DNA of 64,000 nt from DASQZT01 sp963728965 (GTDB lineage Bacteria; Acidobacteriota; Terriglobia; Bryobacterales; Bryobacteraceae), in the NCBI GenBank assembly GCA_963728965.1, contig CAVSMH010000012.1, positions 682,001 through 746,000 of the forward strand. Direction: 5' to 3'. Under the pieces are notes generated by a model. It was not told where the DNA came from. It did not search any database and saw nothing but the letters and a program-made list of their open reading frames with translations. Position numbers and translations under genes: made by a program. Below are positions 7,731 to 18,100 of the stretch, piece after piece (the first letter of the stretch is position 1; every line of letters starts with the position of its first letter).

Positions 7731-9104
7731 GTGTTACGTCTGGATGCGGATCGTCCTGTCCATTTCTGTGACGGCCTGCGAAGGCGCGATTTCCTGCACG
7801 CCGGCGCCCTTGCCACACTGGGATTCAGCCTGACCGACTGGTTCGGGATGCGCGCGTACGGCGCAGCCACGAATTCGGACGTGAATTGCATTCTCCTGAT
7901 GCTCATTGGAGGCCCGTCGCAACTCGACACCTTCGACATGAAGCCCAACGCCCCGGCCGAAATCCGCGGGCCCTACAAACCCATCAAGACCTGCGTGCCG
8001 GGCATCGAGATCTCCGAGAATTTTCCGCGCACGGCGAAGCACGCCGACAAATTCTCGCTCATCCGCAGCGTTTATCACACGGCCGCCGCCGTACACGACA
8101 CCGGGCATCAGATGATGCAAACCGGCCGCCTTTTCCAGGGCGGCATTGAACACCCGCACTTCGGGTGCGTGCTCAACAAGCTGAAGGGCGCCAAGGGCGA
8201 CGTGCCGGCCCACGTGCTGTTGCCCCGGCCCATCGGCAACACCGGCGGGAACATGCCGCACGGGCAGAACGCCGGCTATCTCGGCAAAGGCTACGATCCC
8301 TTTGTGTTGAACGCCGACCCCTCCGACCCGAATTTCAAAGTGCCCGACCTGCTGCCGCCGGACTATCTCACCGCGTTGCGCGTGGACCGTCGCCGGAACT
8401 GGCGCGAACTGGTGGACAAGTCGGTGAGCGAGTTTGAAACTTCGCCTGACGCCCGCCTGCTCGATGCCACCTTTCACCAGGCTTACACGCTGATGTCGTC
8501 GCAAAAGGCGCGCGAAGCGTTCGAACTCCATCGCGAGCCCGAAGCGGTGCGCGAGAAGTACGGCATGAACCGCTTTGGCCAGAGCTGTCTGCTCGCTCGC
8601 CGCCTGATCGAGGCCGGGGTGCGGTTCGTCACAGTGAATATGTTCGAAACGGTGTTCGACGAGATCACCTGGGACATCCACGGATCGAAGCCGTTCAGTC
8701 CGATCAGTTGCTACCGCGACCTGGTGGGTCCCATGTTCGACATGGCCTACGCTTCGCTGCTCGAAGAACTGGGGCAGCGTGGGCTGCTCAGCAACACCAT
8801 GGTCGTGGCCACGGGCGAGTTCGGCCGCACACCGAAGATCAACCCGGCGGGCGGGCGCGACCACTGGCCGCAGTGCTGGACCATGCTTATGGGCGGAGGC
8901 CCGATCAAGGGCGGTACGGTGGTAGGCGCGACCGACGAGATTGCCGCGGCTCCCAAGGACAGGCCGGTGACACCGGCGCAGGTGGCGGCCACGATTTACC
9001 GCGGCCTCGGTGTCGATCTCCAGGTGGAACTGCCCGGCGCGCAGGGGCGCCCGATTCCGCTGGTGGATCGCGGGGTGGAACCCATCCGGGAGTTGCTGGC
9101 ATGA
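7731..9104 (+). CDS. DUF1501 (alkaline phosphatase/sulfatase-fold) secreted protein
   Basis: A 457-residue protein starting at GTG 7731, preceded by a GAGGAGGGG ribosome binding site. A Tat-type signal is visible at about residues 16-45 (LRRRDFLHAGALATLGFSL). Typical DUF1501 blocks follow: LLMLIGGPSQLDTFDMKPNA, SLIRSVYHTAAAVHDTGHQM, GVRFVTVNMF, and GEFGRTPKINPAGGRDHWP. The fold is related to alkaline phosphatases and sulfatases; the biochemical role is not established. Its stop overlaps the start of the DUF1549/DUF1553 gene by 4 bp, the pairing seen widely in Planctomycetes and Solibacter. Confidence 0.93.
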   Translation: MLRLDADRPVHFCDGLRRRDFLHAGALATLGFSLTDWFGMRAYGAATNSDVNCILLMLIGGPSQLDTFDMKPNAPAEIRGPYKPIKTCVPGIEISENFPRTAKHADKFSLIRSVYHTAAAVHDTGHQMMQTGRLFQGGIEHPHFGCVLNKLKGAKGDVPAHVLLPRPIGNTGGNMPHGQNAGYLGKGYDPFVLNADPSDPNFKVPDLLPPDYLTALRVDRRRNWRELVDKSVSEFETSPDARLLDATFHQAYTLMSSQKAREAFELHREPEAVREKYGMNRFGQSCLLARRLIEAGVRFVTVNMFETVFDEITWDIHGSKPFSPISCYRDLVGPMFDMAYASLLEELGQRGLLSNTMVVATGEFGRTPKINPAGGRDHWPQCWTMLMGGGPIKGGTVVGATDEIAAAPKDRPVTPAQVAATIYRGLGVDLQVELPGAQGRPIPLVDRGVEPIRELLA

Positions 9105-11530
9105 AGGCGCTGGCCTGTCTGCTTGCGATTCCCGCGTTCGCGCAACAACTCGCCGTGTTGCCTGCGGCGGTCGATCTCACCGGGCCCGAAGCCCGCCAGC
9201 AACTGATTGTGGAGGCTACGCTCGGCAATCATCAGGAAGACTGGACTGCCGCCGCGGCATGGTCGTCTTCGGATCCGAAGATCGCCACCGTTGACGAGCA
9301 CGGCACCGTGCGTCCGGCGGGCGATGGCGAGGCGCAAATCACCGCGCGCGCAATGGGAGCGTCGGCCACGGCTACCGTGCGTGTGAAGGATGCGCACGCG
9401 CCGTTCACCTGGAGTTTTCGCAACCACGTCATTCCAACGATGACCAAAATGGGCTGCAACCAGGGCGCCTGCCACGGCGCGCTGGCGGGGAAGAACGGCT
9501 TCAAGCTGACGCTGCGCGGCTACGATCCCGAAGGGGATTACGACACGCTCACGCGCCAGTCGGTGGGGCGGCGCGTGTCCCTGACCGAACCCGCCGCCAG
9601 TCTCATCCTGGCGAAGCCCTCGTTCGCCATCCCGCATGGCGGGGGTAAGCGCTTTGCGGCGGATTCGCTCGAATATCGTGTCATCCGGCAATGGATTGCG
9701 GCCGGCGCCCCGCCTCCCACCCCCACGGACGCGCAGATTCGCGGGCTCGAAGTGTTTCCTGCCGCGGCCGTGCTCGCGCCGGGCGCCGGGCAGCAGTTGA
9801 CCGTCCGCGCCAACTACTCCGATGGACATTCCGAAGATGTCACGCGCTGGGTGAAGTTCAGTTCCAGTAACGAGGGGGTAGCCACGGTTGACGATTGGGG
9901 CCACGTCACGATGAACGGCTTTGGTGAGGCGGCGATCACCCTATGGTATTCGAGCCGCGTGCTCTATTCGCGCCTCAGCGTGCCGTTCCCAAATACCGTG
10001 AGCTCGGCCGCATACGAACAGTTCCCGAGACGCAATCGGATTGACGACCTGGTCCTGGCGAAATGGAAGAACCTGCACCTCGGCCCTTCGAAGCTGGCCG
10101 ATGATGCCACCTTCCTGAGGCGCGCCTATCTCGATGCCGCCGGGATTCTGCCGACCTCGGAGGAGGTGGAGAACTTCCTCGCCGATCCCTCGCCCGACAA
10201 GCGTTCCAGACTCGTGGACCGCCTCCTGGAGCGCGACGAGTTCGTGGACTACTGGGCCTACAAGTGGTCGGACCTGCTGCTGGTTTCGAGCCGCCGCCTG
10301 AACTCCACAGCCATGTGGGCCTTCTACAACTGGATCCGCGACTCGGTCCGCGAAAACAAGCCGTGGAACGAATTTGCCCGGGAGATCTTCCTGAGCTCGG
10401 GCAGCACACGGAAGAACGGCGCGTTGAACTATTTCGTGCTGCACAAGGACCCTATCGAGATGAGCGAGAACGCCACCCAGGCGTTCCTCGGCCAGCGGAT
10501 CACCTGCGCGCGCTGCCACAATCATCCGCTCGAAAAATGGACCCAGACGCAGTACTACCAGATGGCGAACCTGTTTTCGCGCGTGGGCGTGAAAAACGGG
10601 TCGGTCGCCGGCGAAAACATCGTGTTCGCCAAGACTTCCGGCGATGTGCTCCACCCGCGGTTGGGGCGGCCGCTGCCGCCGGCGCCGCTGGACTCCCCGA
10701 GCATTCCGCTCGATTCGCCTATGGATCGCCGGACGGTGTTCGCCAACTGGCTCACCAGCCCGAAAAACGCGATGTTCGCCCGCACCATCGTGAACCGGGT
10801 GTGGGGCAATTTCATGGGACGCGGCCTGGTGGACCCGGTGGACGACCTGCGCGCCACCAACCCCGCCTCCAACGAGGAGTTGCTGGCCGCGCTGGCCGAC
10901 GATTTCGCCGCACACGGATACGATGTGCGGCGACTGATACGGCTCATCATGAATTCCAGTGTGTACCAGCTTTCGAGTGAAGCCAACGCCAGCAATCAAA
11001 GCGACAACATCTATTATTCGAAGCACATCATCCGGCGGCTGAATGCCGAAGTGATTCTGGATGCGATGTCGCAGGTGACGGGCGCGCCCACCGCCTTTTC
11101 AGGCTACCCGGCGGGCACGCGGGCGTTGCAGTTGCCGGATACCCAGGTAAAGTCCGATTTTCTCGCCTCGTTCGGAAGGCCGCCGCGCAATATCTGCGAT
11201 GCCGCTGAACGGTCGAGCGACCCCACCGTGGCCCAGGCCCTTCACGTCATCAACGGCGACACGTTGAATAAGAAATTGAGCGCGCCGGAGGGCACCATCG
11301 CGCTGTTCCTGAAGCTCGGGCTGTCCGACCGCCGCATCCTGGAGTACATGTTCCTCTCGGCATTCAGCCGGTATCCGACCGACGCCGAGCGGCAGAGGCT
11401 CACCACGGCGCTGGAGCAGGGCCGAGCCGGGAAGGGGACCGAGGAGGCCCGCCGGGAGGCGCACCGCCAAGCGCTCGAGGACATGGTGTGGGCCCTGCTC
11501 ACGAGCAAGGAATTTCTGTTCAATCACTGA
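9101..11530 (+). CDS. DUF1549/DUF1553 protein with Ig-like and cytochrome-c-like motifs
   Basis: An 809-residue secreted protein with a short N-terminal signal (MKALACLLAIPAFAQ). Next comes a Big_2-type Ig-like domain (WSSSDPKIATVDEHGTVRPA), then a heme-like CX4CH motif (CNQGACHG at about residues 118-125), a second Ig-like domain, a DUF1549 region (RRNRIDDLVLAKW, FLRRAYLDAAGILPT) and a DUF1553 region (RTVFANWLTSPKNAMFARTI). A CARCH (CXXCH) motif lies near residue 470. These proteins are abundant in Planctomycetes and Solibacter; function is unproven, though c-type heme binding is suggested. Translation is coupled to the DUF1501 gene by an ATGA overlap. Confidence 0.93.
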   Translation: MKALACLLAIPAFAQQLAVLPAAVDLTGPEARQQLIVEATLGNHQEDWTAAAAWSSSDPKIATVDEHGTVRPAGDGEAQITARAMGASATATVRVKDAHAPFTWSFRNHVIPTMTKMGCNQGACHGALAGKNGFKLTLRGYDPEGDYDTLTRQSVGRRVSLTEPAASLILAKPSFAIPHGGGKRFAADSLEYRVIRQWIAAGAPPPTPTDAQIRGLEVFPAAAVLAPGAGQQLTVRANYSDGHSEDVTRWVKFSSSNEGVATVDDWGHVTMNGFGEAAITLWYSSRVLYSRLSVPFPNTVSSAAYEQFPRRNRIDDLVLAKWKNLHLGPSKLADDATFLRRAYLDAAGILPTSEEVENFLADPSPDKRSRLVDRLLERDEFVDYWAYKWSDLLLVSSRRLNSTAMWAFYNWIRDSVRENKPWNEFAREIFLSSGSTRKNGALNYFVLHKDPIEMSENATQAFLGQRITCARCHNHPLEKWTQTQYYQMANLFSRVGVKNGSVAGENIVFAKTSGDVLHPRLGRPLPPAPLDSPSIPLDSPMDRRTVFANWLTSPKNAMFARTIVNRVWGNFMGRGLVDPVDDLRATNPASNEELLAALADDFAAHGYDVRRLIRLIMNSSVYQLSSEANASNQSDNIYYSKHIIRRLNAEVILDAMSQVTGAPTAFSGYPAGTRALQLPDTQVKSDFLASFGRPPRNICDAAERSSDPTVAQALHVINGDTLNKKLSAPEGTIALFLKLGLSDRRILEYMFLSAFSRYPTDAERQRLTTALEQGRAGKGTEEARREAHRQALEDMVWALLTSKEFLFNH

Positions 11531-11531
11531 G

Positions 11532-12527
11532 ATGAAACGCCCAACCCAGAAGTGTGGCGCAGACACGGGCATCGCTCGTGCCGCGAATTGTTCCTACACG
11601 TTGCGGACGCGCGTTGGGGCGGTGCTTTTGATCGTGCTCCCCGCCCTGGCGGCGGCGCCCGGCCAGATCTACTCGCTGGCCTGGCTTCCTGATGGCTCCG
11701 GAGTAGCGCTCGGTGGATACAAAGAAGTCCGCATCGGCGACACCACGCTCCCCGGTCACGCCGAAGCGGTTCGTGCGCTCGCGTTTTCACCCGACGGGAA
11801 GCTTCTGGCCGCGGCCGGGGGACTTCCCGCGCGCCGGGGCGAAGTCAAAATCTGGGATGTCGCCGCAAAGACTGTAAAGGCCACCATCGCCGGCCATTCC
11901 GATTGCATCTACGCTGTCGCTTTCTCACCCGATGGCGCGACGCTTGCCACGGCGAGCTACGACCGCCTGGTGAAACTATGGGATCCGGCCACCGCGAAAG
12001 AGGTCCGCACCTTCAAAGACCACATCGACGCGGTTTATGCGCTGGCGTTTACCCCGGACGGCAAGCGGCTTGTCACGGGCGCGGCGGACCGTTCGGTGAA
12101 GGTTTGGGATGTGGCCATGGGAACGCGCCTGTACACCCTTTCCGGGGCCACCGACGGCATCAACACGGTCGCGCTTTCACCCGACGGGAAGCGCGTGGCC
12201 GCTGCCGGGCTCGACAAAACCATTCGCATCTGGCGGCTGGGCGAGAAGGAAGGCGTGCTGGAGAATTCGCTTATCGCCCACGAGGATGCCATCCTGAAAC
12301 TGGCGTGGTCACCGGACGGAACGTACCTCGCCACGACCTCGGCCGACCGCACCGTCAAGCTGTTTCACGCCGCAGATCTGACCGAGGTAAGCACCATCGC
12401 CGGGCGCCCCGACTGGGCTTTCGGCTTGGCCTTCTCCCCCAACAGCAAATCCCTGGCGGCCGGATTTTTCAATGGCCGGCTCGAAATCTATGAGGTCGAT
12501 CATGACAAGGTGCTGGCTTCGAAGTAG
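11532..12527 (+). CDS. Seven-bladed WD40 repeat protein, exported
   Basis: A 331-residue protein with a hydrophobic N-terminal segment (VGAVLLIVLPALAAAPG, about residues 28-44) consistent with a signal peptide. Seven repeats of the type V.ALAFSPDGK.LA.....D..VKIWD follow, for example at VRALAFSPDGKLLAAAGG and VYALAFTPDGKRLVTGAAD. This makes one complete beta-propeller and suggests a protein-interaction scaffold. It starts one base after the DUF1553 stop codon and overlaps the next gene by 26 bp, so the four genes are almost certainly one transcript. Confidence 0.9.
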   Translation: MKRPTQKCGADTGIARAANCSYTLRTRVGAVLLIVLPALAAAPGQIYSLAWLPDGSGVALGGYKEVRIGDTTLPGHAEAVRALAFSPDGKLLAAAGGLPARRGEVKIWDVAAKTVKATIAGHSDCIYAVAFSPDGATLATASYDRLVKLWDPATAKEVRTFKDHIDAVYALAFTPDGKRLVTGAADRSVKVWDVAMGTRLYTLSGATDGINTVALSPDGKRVAAAGLDKTIRIWRLGEKEGVLENSLIAHEDAILKLAWSPDGTYLATTSADRTVKLFHAADLTEVSTIAGRPDWAFGLAFSPNSKSLAAGFFNGRLEIYEVDHDKVLASK

Positions 12528-14826
12528 CGCGTTGTTTCCCGCGGCGGCACTCATGCTGCTTGCGGCGGGAACCGAGCGTCCCGCGGGCAATCGGACCACG
12601 CCCCCCACCCTGAACTCGGTCGAGCCGTTGGGCGCAGCCCGCGGCACCACGTTCGAGATGACCGTGGAGGGGCTGAACCTGGCCCGGGCCAGCGCGATTT
12701 ACTTCAGCGATGCGGGCGTCACGGGTCGAATCCTGCGGGTCAAAGAACTGCCCGATCTGTCCGATATCCGGCTCGGCTCCAACGGCACGCCTTCGAGCAT
12801 CGACCTGGGTCCGCTGCCCCCTCGCAACCAGGTGACCGTGGAGGTGGAGATCGCTCCCGAGGCCGAAGTGGGGCCGGTCGGGTTCCGCTTGCTTACGCCG
12901 CTCGGCACAACGCCCGAAGGGCGCTTCCTGATCGAGCCTTACTACGGCGAAGCGCCCGACAAGGAGCCGAACGACACCCCCGAAGAGGCCTTTGAGACGA
13001 TCCTGCCCGCGGTTCTCTCCGGCACGATTTCCAAGCCCGGCGACGTGGACTATTACAAGATCCAGGTCAAGGCGGGGCAGCAGGTGACGTTCGACAATGC
13101 GGGCATGCGGATCGGTTCCACTTTGCAGCCGGTGGTGACGATTCTCGATGCGGACCTGAACACGATCCGCGAATTTGGCATGGACGGCGGTACCGATCAG
13201 CGGATGTTCGCGCACCGGTTCGACCAGGCAGGGGCCTACTACATCCGCGTCGCGGACTACCAGCGCAGCGGGCGGGTCAGCCATTTTTACCGCATCATCG
13301 CCGGTGAATTTCCCCTGGCGCTCGGCGTCTATCCGATGGGCCTGCGCAAGGGTGCAAGCGGCGAAGTCACCCTGCGCGGGTACAACCTCGCTCCCCGGCT
13401 GAAGGTGGAGGGCCGGCTGCCCGAGGATTCCGTCGACACCCTCACGCTTCGTCCGGAGCACGCTTTCAACCAGGTGAGCCTCGCCGTCGGCGAGGAACCC
13501 GAGCTCGAGAGCCAGGGCGGCGCGATTCCCGTGCCGGTCACGGTGAACGGCCGTATCGCGAAGCCCGGTGCGCAGAACAGTTATCAGTTCCAGGCGAGGA
13601 AGGGGGAGGAACTGGTGCTCGAGGTGAAGGCCCGGCGCCTGGGCAGCGATCTGGATTCATTCCTTGAAATCCAGGACGCTGCGGGCAAGCCGGTGGAACG
13701 CGCGCTTGTGCGGCCCGTGTGGGAAACGGCCGTTACGCTGCGCGACCACGGTTCGACCGAACGCGGCATCCGGATCGCGGCATGGGATCGGCTGGCGGTG
13801 GGCGATTACGTGATGACGGGCGCGGAGATTCTGCGGGTCGAGGCTCTGCCGCTTTCGCCGGACAACGACACCGTTTTCGAAAGCTTCGGCGGCCAGCGCC
13901 TGACGTTCTTCGACACCACCGCGGAGGCCCATGCGATCGACTCGGCTGTCTATAAGGTGCAGATTCACCCGCCGGGCACGAAGCTGTCACCCAACGGTTT
14001 GCCCGTGGCGCACCTGTACTACCGCAACGATGACGGCGGCCCGGGTTATGGCCGCGATTCGGTGCTCCACTTCACCGCCCCCGCCGACGGCGAATACTCT
14101 GTTGCCATTCGCGATGTACAGGGCATGGGCGGCGAGAACTACACGTACCGTCTCACCGTACGGCGGCCGCGCGCCGATTTCCGCCTCGGCGTCAGCCCGC
14201 GCAACCCGAATGTGCCGGCCGGAGGCACCATCCCGCTGACTGTAACCGCGTTCCGCATGGATCGATTTGACGGCCCCATCGAAGTCGCCGTTCGGGACCT
14301 GCCGCCGGGACTGCACGCTGCGCCCGGCCAGATCCGGCCGGGACAGGTGTCCACTACCATCGCGCTGAGCGCCGATCCCGACGCGCGCCTGGATGCGGCG
14401 GTGCCGTTGAAGGTGGTCGGCAAAGCGGCGGGCCTGGAGCGCACCGCCAACCCCGAGGATCACCTGAAGCTGATCGCGCTCATGCCGCGGCCGGATCTGC
14501 AGATGAAGACCGAAACCCGCGAAGTGACGTTGAAGCCCGGAGGCACGGCCGAAATTGCGGTTTCGATCGCCCGGCAGGCTGCCTTCCACGGGCGCGTACC
14601 CGTGGAGGTACGCAACCTGCCCCCGCGCGTGCGGGTTCTCGATGTGGGGCTGAACGGTGTGCTGATCACGGAAGACGAATCACGGCGCAGCTTTACCATC
14701 GAAGCGCTCCCGAACGCGGAGCCGGGCGATCAGCTCATCTACGTTTCGGGCGCAGTGGAGACACGCTCGCCGCAACAGGCCTCCTACGCCGCGCCGGAGC
14801 CCATTCTGCTGCACGTCCGGCGATAG
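12502..14826 (+). CDS. Secreted protein with PPC (pre-peptidase C-terminal) domains
   Basis: A 774-residue exported protein; start ATG 12502 has GAGGTC just upstream, and a signal peptide follows (ALFPAAALMLLAAG). An IPT/Ig-like first domain (NSVEPLGAARGTTFEMTVEG) is followed by two PPC domains at about residues 145-250 (EPNDTPEEAF, ISKPGDVDYYKIQVKAGQQV) and 335-440 (GRIAKPGAQNSYQFQARKGE). The rest is made of further beta-sandwich-like repeats. No peptidase domain is present, so the PPC units likely act as binding or scaffold modules. It closes the DUF1501 operon and ends exactly where the next, convergent gene ends. Confidence 0.85.
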   Translation: MTRCWLRSSALFPAAALMLLAAGTERPAGNRTTPPTLNSVEPLGAARGTTFEMTVEGLNLARASAIYFSDAGVTGRILRVKELPDLSDIRLGSNGTPSSIDLGPLPPRNQVTVEVEIAPEAEVGPVGFRLLTPLGTTPEGRFLIEPYYGEAPDKEPNDTPEEAFETILPAVLSGTISKPGDVDYYKIQVKAGQQVTFDNAGMRIGSTLQPVVTILDADLNTIREFGMDGGTDQRMFAHRFDQAGAYYIRVADYQRSGRVSHFYRIIAGEFPLALGVYPMGLRKGASGEVTLRGYNLAPRLKVEGRLPEDSVDTLTLRPEHAFNQVSLAVGEEPELESQGGAIPVPVTVNGRIAKPGAQNSYQFQARKGEELVLEVKARRLGSDLDSFLEIQDAAGKPVERALVRPVWETAVTLRDHGSTERGIRIAAWDRLAVGDYVMTGAEILRVEALPLSPDNDTVFESFGGQRLTFFDTTAEAHAIDSAVYKVQIHPPGTKLSPNGLPVAHLYYRNDDGGPGYGRDSVLHFTAPADGEYSVAIRDVQGMGGENYTYRLTVRRPRADFRLGVSPRNPNVPAGGTIPLTVTAFRMDRFDGPIEVAVRDLPPGLHAAPGQIRPGQVSTTIALSADPDARLDAAVPLKVVGKAAGLERTANPEDHLKLIALMPRPDLQMKTETREVTLKPGGTAEIAVSIARQAAFHGRVPVEVRNLPPRVRVLDVGLNGVLITEDESRRSFTIEALPNAEPGDQLIYVSGAVETRSPQQASYAAPEPILLHVRR

Positions 14827-15138
14827 CTACTGCAACTCGATGGTTTCCACTTTCAGCACGTCGCCGGCAAGGGTGCCCGTTACCTTCGCCTTGAGGTCTT
14901 TCTCTTTGGTGGATTTCTTCAGGGTCGTGAGCGCCTTGGCGTTGCCCGCCTCATCAAACTTCAGAAACTTGCCGTCCGCCGTCACCAGCCCATAGCCGCT
15001 CTTGGCGCAGTTCAAGGCGCATTCGCGAGTATGGCTGGCCAAGTCCTTCCCTTTGCACATCACGTCCACCATGGTGCCGGAGAAACTTTCGGCCGCAGCC
15101 ATCCCGGCAAGGAGCAATAACAAACCAAAACTTTTCAT
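14827..15138 (-). CDS. Small secreted Cys-containing hypothetical protein
   Basis: A 103-residue protein with a clear signal peptide (MKSFGLLLLLAGMAAAESF). The mature part has three Cys within ~20 residues (MCKGKDLASHTRECALNCAK), then YGLVTADGKFLKFDEAGNA and a Lys-rich beta segment. An ATG three codons upstream is an alternative start. The family was not recognised; small proteins of this layout could be periplasmic ligand or metal binders. Its stop codon abuts the stop of the convergent PPC gene with no spacer. Confidence 0.65.
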   Translation of the reverse strand: MKSFGLLLLLAGMAAAESFSGTMVDVMCKGKDLASHTRECALNCAKSGYGLVTADGKFLKFDEAGNAKALTTLKKSTKEKDLKAKVTGTLAGDVLKVETIELQ

Positions 15139-15195
15139 GGACCCCATTATGCCGCACCCGGCAGCGTAGGGTGACGCAGAGACTCGTCCCCGCTC

Positions 15196-18100
15196 CTACT
15201 GCGCCCCAGCCTTCTCGGGAGCCTCGACGGCAGGCACTCCAGACTCGCGCACCAGCTTGTTGAACGCGCCGAGTTCCGTCGTCATCAGCCCGTTGAGCGT
15301 CTTCAGCCGGGCGTTGACCTGGGTGGCCAGGTCCTCGTACACCATGTTCGACTGCGCCGTGGGCTGAAATTCGGAATTGGCCACGACGCCCAGCAAATGC
15401 GCCAGCTTGTTGTTGAGCTTGATGGGAAAGTTGAGCGGGTCTTCGCTGGCGCGGTTCTTGGTTTGATAGAGATCCTCCTCCACCGCGGTCATCTTCTTGA
15501 TGAGGTCTTTGGCGGCTTCGGAAACCCGCTTGTCGCTCCGGCCGGCGTAGGGTTCGAGTTGCTTGCGCACCTCCCGGATCCGGATGATGCCCTGGTTGGT
15601 CTCCGAGAGCTTGTCGCGAATCTGGAGCGCCAGCGTCAACTGCTTGCCGTACTCTTCGGGAGTGGTTTCCAGGCGCGGGTCCTTGCTCACCTGGAAGGGC
15701 TGCATCTGCGGTTTTCCGTTCACCGTGAGCCGAACGCGGTACGTTCCGGGAGAGACGCGCGGGCCGGTCACGCTGCCGGCCCACATGATCAGCCCGGGGA
15801 AGGTGGTCGCATCCGCATAGCGGAGGTTCCACACAAAGCGGTTCATCCCCTGCTGGGCGGACACGCGCGCCGGCGGCCCGGCACGGAACGGATTCTCTTC
15901 GGGCTCCTCGGAGGCGGGGCGTTGCGGGCGCTCCGGTTCGCGGCTCGAGAATTTCTTCACCTGCTTGCCCGAGTCGTCCAGAATTTCCAGCGTTACCTCG
16001 TCCTTCGGTTTGTCCTTGAGCCAGTAGTAGACGACCGCCCCGGCGGGCGGATTCTCGCCAACCCCGACAGCGCCGCGGCCGCCACCTCCACCCCCGCGCC
16101 CGCCGGCGCCGAACCGGTACGTGTCCCTGGGCTTGAACAGGTGCGTGTCTTCGGTCTTGACGCTGTCGTTCAACTGGTAGAGCAGCGGGAGATCGTCGAG
16201 CACGTAGAACGACCGCCCCTGGGTGGCCACCACCAGTTCCTGCTCGCGTTTCTGAAACGCGACGTCGGTAATGGGGGTCACGGGCAAATTGAGTTGGAAC
16301 GGCTTCCAGGTGTCGCCGTCGTCCATGGAAAAATAGAGCCCGAATTCGGTGCCGGCCACCAGCAGACCCTTATGGTTCGGATCGGCGCGCACCACCCGTG
16401 TGAACGCGTTTTCGGGAATGCCGTTGACGATTTTCTTCCAGGTCTTGCCGAAGTCGTTGGTCTTATAGAGATACGGCCGGAAGTCATCGTGTTTATACAT
16501 CGTGGCGGCGATATAGGCCGTTCCCGGTTCGCCGGGAACGTCGATGGAGTTGATCTGAATCCACTCCGGTATGTCCTTGGGGGTCACATTCGTCCAGTTC
16601 TTGCCGCCATCGCGCGTGACGTGCACCAGGCCATCGTCGGAGCCCACCCAGATTTCGCCCTTCGCGGTGGGCGATTCCATGAAGGTGAAAATCGTGCAGT
16701 AGTATTCGATGCTGGTGTTGTCCTGGGTGATGGGGCCGCCTGAAGTGCCCATCTTGGATTTATCGTTGCGCGTCAGGTCAGGGCTGATCGGCTCCCAGCT
16801 TTGCCCTTCGTTGGTGGTTTTCAGCAACACGTTGGCGCCGATGTAGAGCGTCTTCGGATCGTGCGGTGAAAACGCGATCGGATAGCTCCATTGAAAGCGG
16901 TACTTCATCGCGTCCACGCCGTAGCCCATGGTGTTGTCGGGCCAGGCGTTGATATCGCGCGACTGCCCGGTGCGATGGTCCACGCGGGTGATCAGCCCAT
17001 CGTAGGAGCCGGCATAGACAATCTCGGAGTTGTTCGGATCGGGCGCGATCCAACCGCTCTCGCCGCCGCCCACGTCATACCAGTCGCGCTCGGTGATGCC
17101 GGATCCCCCGGTGCGGCTGGCGATGCGCACGGTGCTGTTGTCCTGCTGCGCGCCGTAGATGTGGTAAGGAAAATCGTTGTCCAGGGCCACGCGGTAGAAC
17201 TGCGCGGTCGGTTGGTTCATGATGCTGGACCAGGTGCGCCCGCCGTCGCTGGTGATATTGGCGCCGCCGTCATTGCCCTCGATCATGCGCTGCGGATTGT
17301 CTGGCGCGATCCACAGCGCGTGATCGTCGCCGTGCGGTGTGCGAATGGCGGCGAACGTACGCCCGCCGTCGATCGAGCGGTACATGCCGGTGTTCAGCGC
17401 GTACACCGTGTCGGCGTTCCGCGGGTCGGCGAAGATATGGGAATAGTACCAGGCACGCTGCCGGAGAATGTTCTGGCTATTGACCTTGGTCCAGTTGCGG
17501 CCGCCGTTGTCGGAGCGGAACACGCCGCCTTCCGCCGCCTCCACCAGCGCCCACACGCGTTCCGGGTTGACCGCCGAGACTGTGACGCCGATGCGTCCGA
17601 GCACGCCGTGGGGCAGGCCCGGGCTGTGCGAGATATCAGTCCAGGTGTCGCCGCCGTCGGTGGATTTCCAAAGCCCGCTGCCCGGTCCGCCGCTGTCGAA
17701 ATGCCACGGGTTGCGCCGCACCTGCCAGAAGGCGGCGAAGATCACGCGCGGGTTGGTGGGATCGAGCGCCACGTCCACCGCGCCGGCATCGGGACCGCGG
17801 GTCAGCACCTGTTTCCACGTGGCGCCGCCATCGGTCGAGCGGTAGACGCCGCGCTCCTGGTTGGCGCCCCAGAGATGCCCCAGAGCCGCCACGTAGACGA
17901 TATCGGCATTCTTGGGGTGAATCTTCACCGCGCCGATGTGGTAGGTCTGTTGGAGGCCCACGTTGCGCCACGTCTTGCCGCCATCCACCGACTTGTATAC
18001 GCCGTCGCCGTTCGACGCATTGCCGCGCACGCAGGCCTCGCCCATTCCCACGTAGATCACGTTGGGGTCGGATTCGGCTACCGCAATGGCGCCCACCGAA

